This document shows, one piece after another, positions 1 through 5,900 of a DNA stretch of 6,726 nt. The stretch is taken from assembly GCA_030040115.1 (NCBI GenBank), contig JASHUH010000174.1, positions 1 to 6,726 of the forward strand. The letters run 5' to 3'. The DNA is from Acidobacteriaceae bacterium. Lineage in GTDB: Bacteria > Acidobacteriota > Terriglobia > Terriglobales > Acidobacteriaceae. A program made the position numbers and the translations under genes. Within the stretch, counting starts at the first letter, position 1, and each line of letters begins with the position of its first letter. Below the pieces are notes generated by a model. The model did not search any database and was not told the DNA's origin. It was given only the letters and a program-made list of their open reading frames with translations.

Positions 1-1041
1 GCATACGCGCAGACCGCGCATTACCTTACCTCTCAGCTTGCCGGCAAGAAATCGATCCTCGGTTCGTTCAAGCAGGGGACAAACGAACTTATCATTGTCG
101 ATCCTAAAACCGCGGGGGAGAATCCGGGCCTCTACTTCGAGATGGAGGTGCGCGACGACAGCTTCTATGAAACGGCTCGGATCGGGTGGCCGGGACAATT
201 TCAGGAACGGAGCGCTCGCATTGACGTGGTGATTGGCTCCGGAGTACGGGGTCAAAGCTATTTAACGTGGCGGGGAGACAGACTTTATGAGCTTCCGGTA
301 AGCTATTGGAGCGAAGGCCACAAGTGGATCAACAGTCCTGGTTATAGAAATGGCACGGCTGATTTTTCGAGACCGGTTGTGCCTCGCTGCATGGAGTGCC
401 ACAGCGCTTATCTCGCGCAGCGTTCGCCGGATCCGGTGAGCAATGTCTACGACAGAGACAGCCTAGTGGTGGGAATTGTTTGCGAAACCTGCCACGGTCC
501 GGGGAAGCAACACGTCCAATTGGAGACGATGGCGCGCTCCGGCGCCGGCGGACCCGGCGCTTCCAACATAGTTAATCCTGCGAAGCTTTCCAGAGACAGG
601 GAAGTGGATGTATGCGCCCTTTGTCACAATGGCATCCGCGGGGAGCAGTTGGCTCCAGCATTTTCATTCGCCCCAGGAGAACAATTAAGCAAGTACCTCC
701 TGCCGGATTCAAGCGATTCCACGGGTACACCCAACGTACACGGAAATCAGGTTGGTTTGCTCGAGAAGAGCCAGTGTTACTTAGATTCTCCTGACTTGAG
801 ATGTTCAACCTGTCACGACGTTCATGCGCAGGAGAAACCTGCGGCAGTCTATTCAACCTATTGCCTTGGCTGCCATTCTGCGTCCAGTTGCGGCATGTAC
901 AAGACAATGGGCAGCAAGGTTGCGGACAATTGCATCGATTGTCACATGCCCATTCAACAGACGAGCGCGGTGGTCTCAGATACTGCCGGCGAGCTTATCC
1001 GGCCCAGAATGCGAAATCACTGGATTAGAGTATATCGCTGA
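1..1041 (+). CDS. Multiheme c-type cytochrome (c554-like), 5'-partial
   Basis: Frame 1 is open from the first base to a TGA at 1039-1041, giving 346 residues with the N-terminus cut by the window edge. Six CxxCH covalent haem-attachment motifs are visible: CMECH (residue 130), CETCH (161), CALCH (205), CSTCH (268), CLGCH (288) and CIDCH (311). The contexts CETCHGPG and CIDCHMP are typical of the cytochrome c554/c-prime-like multihaem proteins common in Acidobacteriota and Planctomycetota. Such proteins carry electrons outside the cytoplasmic membrane, and some relatives carry TPR repeats, but none follow here. Family experience suggests that the opening residues (AYAQTAHYLTSQLAG) follow a first CxxCH and an export signal, both of which would lie upstream of the window. 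The C-terminus looks complete, ending about 30 residues after CHMP. The physiological partner and any enzymatic activity are unknown. The GC content is lower than in the genes to the right. Confidence 0.88.
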   Translation, partial: AYAQTAHYLTSQLAGKKSILGSFKQGTNELIIVDPKTAGENPGLYFEMEVRDDSFYETARIGWPGQFQERSARIDVVIGSGVRGQSYLTWRGDRLYELPVSYWSEGHKWINSPGYRNGTADFSRPVVPRCMECHSAYLAQRSPDPVSNVYDRDSLVVGIVCETCHGPGKQHVQLETMARSGAGGPGASNIVNPAKLSRDREVDVCALCHNGIRGEQLAPAFSFAPGEQLSKYLLPDSSDSTGTPNVHGNQVGLLEKSQCYLDSPDLRCSTCHDVHAQEKPAAVYSTYCLGCHSASSCGMYKTMGSKVADNCIDCHMPIQQTSAVVSDTAGELIRPRMRNHWIRVYR

Positions 1042-1043
1042 GC

Positions 1044-1379
1044 TTTCCTTTCATCGCATCCGCCCACTGGTGCGATCTGGCGGAATACGTTAGCGGGTTG
1101 CGAATCACGTCGTTATGCGCGGAGCTTCAAACTTTTCGCGAAACGCGCAAAAAGCCCAAGCGCTCGGTGGAAACTTTCGCCGGCAAATCTTTGCTGCCGG
1201 ATGAATACGAGGAGGTCCCAATTAACACAGAGGATTTTTGCTCGGTGATGTTTCACATGGGAGAGAACGCACGAGGAGCGATGACGGCGAGCCAGGTATC
1301 GGCGGGGCGCAAGAACTATCTTTCCATCGAGATTTATGGGTCGAAGGGATCTGCGGCATGGGCAGATATCAGCAGTTGA
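1044..1379 (+). pseudogene. Gfo/Idh/MocA-family oxidoreductase, internal fragment
   Basis: Frame 3 from about 1044 to the TGA at 1377-1379 encodes about 111 residues that read like the middle of a Gfo/Idh/MocA sugar-type dehydrogenase. HWCDLAEYVSGL resembles the family's catalytic-region histidine segment (usually GSHWCDLAEY...). VETFAGKSL, a TEDF segment, GAMTASQVSAGRKN and LSIEIYGSKGSAAW follow in the family's order. Intact members are about 350-400 residues, with an N-terminal NAD(P)-binding Rossmann domain carrying a glycine-rich motif. Here that domain is absent and a frame-3 stop lies at 1026-1028. The match stops after GSAAW and a few unrelated residues lead to the stop. The first plausible start, a TTG at 1098, has no good ribosome binding site. 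I therefore call it a decayed remnant and not a small functional gene. It begins within a few bases of the cytochrome stop, so a deletion probably removed its 5' half. Confidence 0.75.
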
Positions 1380-1402
1380 GCGAAAGCGAGGTTGCTCTTT
1401 TT
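1378..1402 (+). terminator. Weak candidate intrinsic terminator
   Basis: GAGCGA (1378-1383) can pair with TTGCTC (1392-1397), a 6-bp stem with one G-U pair and an 8-nt loop, followed by five T residues (1398-1402). It overlaps the stop codon of the oxidoreductase remnant and lies just before the converging regulator's stop at 1404. It would serve rightward transcription from the cytochrome side. The stem is short, so the call is tentative. No matching signal for leftward transcription was seen. Confidence 0.35.
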
Positions 1403-1403
1403 C

Positions 1404-2540
1404 TCACATGCTGCAGGGGGAATGTGGGGAGCGGAGGGAGAGGGCGTCTTTGCCGATGAACTCGTGGGGGACGTAGTGGCCGACGGGTGCGGAGCGGCCG
1501 CGGAGGATGGGGAGGGCGAAGTGGAGCAGGTCGGGACCGTAGCGTTGGGGCTGGAAGGAGACGGTGCCGATGCAAGGGCTGTGAGGGTCGGCGGCGAGGT
1601 CGATGATTTCGCGGCTGCCGCCATGGCCGACGATGGCCAATTGGCCGCCGTAGCGGGCGTGGCGGGCGGCCTCGACGGCGCCGATGGCGCTTTCGTCGTT
1701 GATGCCGGCGACCAGCAGGCGTTTGCGTGATTTGGCGCGGAGGAAGGCGGCGAGGGCGGCCCGGGAAGCGTCTTTTTCGCCGCCACCGTCGAGGTGGTGG
1801 ATCTGTTTTTCGGGCAGGGGCCCGAGTTTTTCCTGCACCCCCTGCAGGGCGCCGATGAGGCGGCTCTGCACGGTTCTTCCGGCGCGCGGGGATTCGAGCA
1901 GCAGCAAGGCGTCGATCTCCGCCTTCCAGTGGCGCAGCGCGTACTCGGCCAGGGCCAGGCCGGCGGCGAAGCCGGCGCGGTAGTTATTGACGCCGAAGTA
2001 GACGGTGCCGTGGTGGGGGTTGACCAGGGAGATGAGGGGTATCTCGGCGCGCAGGAAGATGTCGGAGATGACCGGGGCGACGTTTTCCAACAGCTGAAAC
2101 TCGATGGCCAGGTCGACCTTGCAGGCGGCCATTTCGCGGGCGTTTTGGATGGCCAGGTCGGCGGCGCGGTCGTTGTCCCAGACCATGAGGTCGATGCCGG
2201 CGTGGGCGGCGGCGGCGCGCAGGCTCTGTTCGATTTCCACGGCCAGGGAGATCTGCTTGGAGAGATTGGCGAAGCCGAACTTGAGCCGGCGGCGCATCTG
2301 GTTGAGGCGATACTGGCGCCCGGAGCGGTTGAGGTAATCGCGCAGCGCCAGGGTGTGCAGGAGGCGATAGGCGGTGGTGTGGGGGATGCGGGTGAGGCGC
2401 ACCACGTCTTCCAGGGTGAGGGGCTTGGCGGCGGCGGCGAAGCAGTCGAGCAGGTCGATGGTCCTGGCCACGATGGGGACCCAGTACTTGTCGAGCTTTC
2501 GCGAATGGTCCTGATTTTTCACGTCGAGGGGGCTTTTCAT
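1404..2540 (-). CDS. IclR-type winged-HTH / PBP1-like ligand-sensing transcriptional regulator
   Basis: A 378-residue protein in two parts. Residues about 20-82 form an IclR/MarR-like winged helix-turn-helix: VPIVARTIDLLDCF leads in, LTLEDVVRLTRIPHTTAYRL is the helix-turn-helix, and the RSGRQYRL strand pair is the wing. Residues about 90-365 look like a LacI/ribose-binding type-1 periplasmic-binding fold: AGIDLMVWDND, the KVDLAIEFQL strand, PLISLVNP, YFGVNNYRAGFAAG, ESPRAGRTVQSR, a DGGG turn, LLVAGINDESAIGAVEA and AIVGHGGSREI. The missing signal peptide and the DNA-binding domain make it cytoplasmic. Its likely role is ligand-controlled repression or activation; the ligand is unknown and a sugar is only a guess. 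ATG at 2540 was chosen because the protein pattern begins just after it and a possible promoter -10 lies at 2569-2574. An in-frame ATG at 2570 is an alternative. Extension up to 2711 would add a Pro/Ala/Ser low-complexity tail from G-rich intergenic DNA and was rejected. No clear Shine-Dalgarno is visible. It is divergent from the receptor gene. Confidence 0.85.
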   Translation of the reverse strand: MKSPLDVKNQDHSRKLDKYWVPIVARTIDLLDCFAAAAKPLTLEDVVRLTRIPHTTAYRLLHTLALRDYLNRSGRQYRLNQMRRRLKFGFANLSKQISLAVEIEQSLRAAAAHAGIDLMVWDNDRAADLAIQNAREMAACKVDLAIEFQLLENVAPVISDIFLRAEIPLISLVNPHHGTVYFGVNNYRAGFAAGLALAEYALRHWKAEIDALLLLESPRAGRTVQSRLIGALQGVQEKLGPLPEKQIHHLDGGGEKDASRAALAAFLRAKSRKRLLVAGINDESAIGAVEAARHARYGGQLAIVGHGGSREIIDLAADPHSPCIGTVSFQPQRYGPDLLHFALPILRGRSAPVGHYVPHEFIGKDALSLRSPHSPCSM

Positions 2541-2568
2541 CGCGGCCTGGGGAGCAATCGTGATCCAC

Positions 2569-2597
2569 ATCGTACACAGAAAGCGCACGGTTTGAAA
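2569..2597 (-). promoter_or_regulatory. Possible promoter of the regulator gene
   Basis: Read on the minus strand, TTTCAA (2597-2592) is separated by 17 nt from TACGAT (2574-2569). The -10 matches the sigma-70 consensus at TA--AT and the -35 is poor. Transcription would start near 2562, leaving about 20 nt before the ATG at 2540. The palindrome at 2600-2615 would sit immediately upstream of the -35. This is a weak, position-based call. Confidence 0.25.
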
Positions 2598-2599
2598 AG

Positions 2600-2615
2600 A
2601 GTTCGTTGACGAACT
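2600..2615. promoter_or_regulatory. Palindromic operator candidate
   Basis: AGTTCGT-TG-ACGAACT is a perfect 7+7 bp inverted repeat around a 2-bp centre, flanked by A-rich sequence on the left and T-rich on the right. It lies 60 bases upstream of the regulator start, beside its possible -35 box. A symmetric site of this size suits a dimeric winged-HTH protein of the IclR type, so an autoregulatory operator is the natural reading. Binding by this particular protein is inferred from position only. Confidence 0.5.
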
Positions 2616-2646
2616 TTTTCTTCTCTGGCCGCGCTGGGCCGCCGCC

Positions 2647-2695
2647 GGGGGGGAGGGCGGGGGCGGGGGCGGCGCACAGCGGGGCGGGGCAGGGG
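2647..2695 (+). other. G-run cluster, potential G-quadruplex
   Basis: Within 49 bases the plus strand has runs of 7, 3, 5 and 5 G separated by single bases (2647-2669), then three runs of 4 G (2681-2684, 2686-2689, 2692-2695). The first four runs alone satisfy the usual G3+N1-7 quadruplex pattern. The tract lies between the two related elements of the divergent control region and outside both chosen coding sequences. Folding and function are unproven; it may simply be low-complexity GC-rich spacer. Confidence 0.5.
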
Positions 2696-2751
2696 TTGAA
2701 GCGGGGCGCATGGCCTGGAGTTCAAATCGGAACTTGGTTTCAAAAAACTTC

Positions 2752-2781
2752 TTGACATCCGTCTTCGTGCGCGGCTAAAGC
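2752..2781 (+). promoter_or_regulatory. Candidate sigma-70-like promoter for the TonB-dependent receptor
   Basis: A perfect -35 hexamer TTGACA (2752-2757) is followed after 18 nt by TAAAGC (2776-2781), a partial -10 matching T, A and A of TATAAT. Transcription would start near 2788, giving an untranslated leader of about 200 nt. The A-rich stretch upstream (CAAAAAAC at 2741-2748) could aid activity. The -35 lies inside the second copy of the repeated element, so a protein bound there would block or modulate RNA polymerase. Confidence 0.45.
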
Positions 2782-2812
2782 TAAACAACTAGCAGCAGGG
2801 ACACACTGGGTC

Positions 2813-2888
2813 GGCAGTTCACCCTGGAACTGCTCCATGAAAAGGGAGCGAAGCGGAGTCTGCGCACTCCAGAAGCGCAAGCGTGCGC
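2813..2888 (+). promoter_or_regulatory. Hairpin-rich 5' leader of the receptor mRNA
   Basis: Three separate short hairpins occur in a row. GCAGTTC (2814-2820) pairs perfectly with GAACTGC (2827-2833) across a 6-nt loop, with a possible G-U closing pair. GGAGT (2855-2859) pairs with ACTCC (2866-2870). GCGCA (2875-2879) pairs with TGCGC (2884-2888) around an AGCG tetraloop. They lie between the proposed start of transcription and the Shine-Dalgarno. I recognise no known riboswitch class. The stems are short and high GC makes chance pairing fairly likely. Confidence 0.35.
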
Positions 2889-2976
2889 CCGGGGTGGGTA
2901 AGTCGAACCGGGGAAGCAGGCGCGGCTCAACCCATGGTTAGACAGGGCGCGGGTGCAAAAAGGCGCGAGCGGATAC

Positions 2977-2984
2977 AAGGAGGT
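2977..2984 (+). promoter_or_regulatory. Shine-Dalgarno deciding the GTG start of the receptor
   Basis: AAGGAGGT is a near-perfect complement to the 16S rRNA tail and ends 6 nt before GTG at 2991. This favours GTG over the in-frame ATG at 2934, which lacks such a site. The ATG at 3018 has GAGGAAG only 3 nt away and remains a weaker alternative. Confidence 0.8.
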
Positions 2985-2990
2985 CGTCCA

Positions 2991-5900
2991 GTGGCAAGGG
3001 CACAGGTGAGGAAGATAATGCGGCATGGCTGGCTGCCGGCGGCGATGGGCATGTTATGGGCGGCGGCGGCGTTGAGTTGGGGGCAGGCGGGAGGGGGATC
3101 GCTGGCGGGCACGGTCACCGATCCGCGCGGCGCGGTGCTGCCCAACGCGTCGGTCACCTTGACCAACGTGGAGTCCAAGACCACGTACTCGTCGGTGACC
3201 AACGGCGACGGGCGCTATATCTTCCCCCAGGTGGCCGTGGGCGCCTACACGCTCAGGATCTCCGATTCCGGTTTCCGCGACCAGGTGCAATCGGGGATTG
3301 CGATCTCGGTGGGGACCACGACCACGGTCAACGCCACCCTGCAGGTGGGAGCGGCGACCCAGGAGGTGACGGTCAGCGCCAACACCCAGCAGTTGCAGAC
3401 GGAAAGCTCGGACGTCGCCACCATCGTTTCGCCCACCATGATCCAGCAGCTGCCCTTGAACTTCAGCGGCATCGTGCGCAGCCCCTTGCAGTTCATCGAG
3501 CTGTCGCCGGGCTTCGAGGGTGACTCGTCGGGCAATCCCCAGTCGCAGGCCAGCTTCAAGCTGAACGGCGGCGGGACGGGCAGCGCGGACGTGCTGCTGG
3601 ACGGCTCTTCGATCTCGCTGGTCTCGCCCAATTACCAGTGGAACTTCGGCATCAGCGTGGAAGCCATCACCGAGTTCAACGTGCAGACCAGCACCTTCGC
3701 GGCCGAGTACGGCCGCACCGGGGGCGGGTTTGTGAACGTGGCCACGCGCTCCGGGAGCGATCAGTTCCACGGCGGCGTCTACGATCTGCTGAAAAACGAG
3801 GTGTTTGACGCCAACAGCTGGCAAAACAACCATTTCGGCACCCCGCGCAACGTGGATACGCAGAACGATTTTGGCGGCTTTGGCGGCGGGCCGGTGTTTA
3901 TCCCCAAGCTCTACGACGGGCGCGGCAAGACCTACTGGTTCTTCGCCTACGAGGGTTTCCGTTACGTCTCCGTGGCTCACGACGTAGGCTCGACGCCGAC
4001 CAACGCCATGTGGCAGAACGGCGATTTTTCCGCGGTGCTGCCCACGCAGACGATCGACGGCGTTACGTTTGCGGGGCGGCAGATTTACGACTACACCACC
4101 TGTTCGGGGGCCAATCTGGGCAACCCCTGCCAGCCGTTTCCGAACAACCAGATTCCGCTCGCGCGGCTGGACCCGATGGCCAAGAACTTCATTGCCCTCT
4201 TGCCCGCGGCCACCAATCAGAACCAGCCTTACTATAACCTCAACTACACGCTCTCGGCGCCGGTGAACAACGATCTCTATTCGGTGCGCATCGATCAGAA
4301 CCTGGGGCAGAACCACAAGCTCTATGGAACCTACTCCCAGGCCGACATGCCGGTGGCCGATCTTTATTCTTACGGGGCGCTGTTCACCAACGACTTTGGC
4401 AGCACCATGACCCACTATGCGCGGCTGGCGGAGGACTGGACCATCAATCAGCACCTGGTCAATCACCTCAACTTCGGCTACACCCGCCGCTTCCGCATCG
4501 AGCAGGGACCCGGCGGCGTGGGTCCATGGGATAGCAAGCTCGGCTTTCAGGGGGAATATGAAGATATCCTGATGCCCAACATGGGCACCCAATACGGGAT
4601 AGAAAGCGTGCCCACGCCGCCCGGCGACAACAGCTACTTTGCCGACAACGACTATGAGTACGACGAAGCCCTGACCTGGATCAAGGGCAATCACGCCTTC
4701 CAGTTCGGGGTCGGCTACCGGCGGGGGCAATTCACCGCCGACTATTACAGCAACGCCGCGCCCGACTTCAGCTTCAACAATGTGCTGACCTCGGCCGGCA
4801 ACTACACCTCCGGCCCCAACGCCGGCCAGCCCATCGATCCCAACTCCGGTCTGGGCGCGGTTTCGCTGTTTCTGGGGGCGGCCAGCACGGGCACCGTCGG
4901 CGGACCGTCCCTGGCCGACATGCAAGCCCGCTACTGGGACTTCTACGGCCAGGACGACTGGAAGCTCCGACCCAAGCTGACCGTGAACGCCGGCCTGCGC
5001 TACGAGATTCCCGACCCCGTGCAGGAGGCGAAGTGCCGCACCTCGCAGGTCAATTTCACCCTGGCCAACCCGGGCGCCGACAACCTGCCTGGAGCCATGG
5101 AATTCCAGGGCTCGGGCACGGGCCGCGACGGCCGCTGCAGCCCCATGAACCACTACTGGGGCTCGTGGGGACCGCGGCTGGGAATGATCTACCAGGTGGA
5201 TAACAAGACCGTGGTGAGGGCCGCTTACGGCATTTACTACACGCCCCTGAAAGTATCGAACTTCGCCAACACCGACAGCGCCGGGTTCTTCACTCCCGGA
5301 TATAAGTGGCCCACACAAACCAACCTGGAGACCCCGGCCGTCATTCCCAGCCAGGTCACCAGTTATCCCGGCGAGCTGCCGCCCGTCATCACGCCCACCG
5401 CTCTCAATGGCCTGGAGGGCGGTGGGGGCGCGGCCACCGGCGGCCCGGTCATGCTGCCCAGCCGCCAGGCGCGGCCAGGCATGGTGCAGAACTGGACCCT
5501 GGACATTCAGCGGCAATTGCCCGGCCAGTGGCTTGTGGATCTGGCCTACGTGGGCAATCACGGCGGCCATCTCCAGGCCCTGCTCAAGGACCCCAACGTG
5601 CTGCAGGATAACTATCTCTCCTACGGGCCCTGCCTGGCGGTGCTGGTCACCCAGCAGTCCACCAATCCGGCCTGCGCCGGCCAACCCACAGTGGCGATTC
5701 CCTATAGCAATTTCGTGAACGACTTCAACTTTGAGGGCGCCGGCGAGGATACGGTGGCTCAGGCGCTGCGGCCTTTCCCCCAGTATCAGACCGAAGATCT
5801 GGACACTTCCATGAGCGCCAACCCGTGGGGCAACTACACCTACGACGCCCTGCAAATCCGGCTCACCAAGCGCTATGGGACCGGCTTGACGGTGCTGGCC

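Larger units (their letters stand above)
2589..2756 (+). repeat. Imperfect direct repeat pair in the divergent control region
   Basis: Copy 1 spans 2589-2610 and copy 2 spans 2736-2756. Both read GGTTTnAAAAnAnTTC followed by TTGAC; copy 1 has one extra G before TTGAC and the copies differ at three other positions (18 of 22 aligned positions match). Copy 1 covers the left part of the palindrome at 2600-2615. Copy 2 overlaps the TTGACA -35 box of the proposed receptor promoter. Copy 2 has lost the right palindrome arm, reading TTGACATCC where copy 1 reads TTGACGAAC. Confidence 0.5.

Noticed and set aside
572..907. Minus-strand open frame of 111 codons inside the cytochrome gene
   Set aside because: The plus strand carries six in-frame CxxCH haem motifs and a family-like sequence here; the antisense product has no recognisable features.
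1384..1786. Minus-strand Pro/Ala/Ser-rich open frame overlapping the regulator's C-terminus
   Set aside because: It is an out-of-frame reading of the GC-rich regulator gene, with a composition typical of frame-shadow proteins.
1794..2609. Plus-strand open frame of 271 codons opposite the regulator
   Set aside because: It is a complement of the regulator's codons, rich in G, V, D and Q, with no recognisable motif. The minus-strand product has clear winged-HTH and binding-protein features.
2541..2711. N-terminal extension of the regulator to ATG at 2711
   Set aside because: The extension would be Pro/Ala/Ser-rich sequence derived from the G-run tract and would cover the palindrome and the possible promoter. 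The protein pattern of the family starts near residue 1 of the 2540 start.
2883..2990. Longer receptor N-terminus starting at 2883 or at ATG 2934
   Set aside because: It would put a long charged segment before the signal peptide and ignore the AAGGAGGT site 6 nt before GTG at 2991.
2541..2990. Small coding gene in the divergent control region
   Set aside because: No short open frame with a ribosome binding site other than the receptor's own was found; the region is better explained as regulatory DNA and leader.
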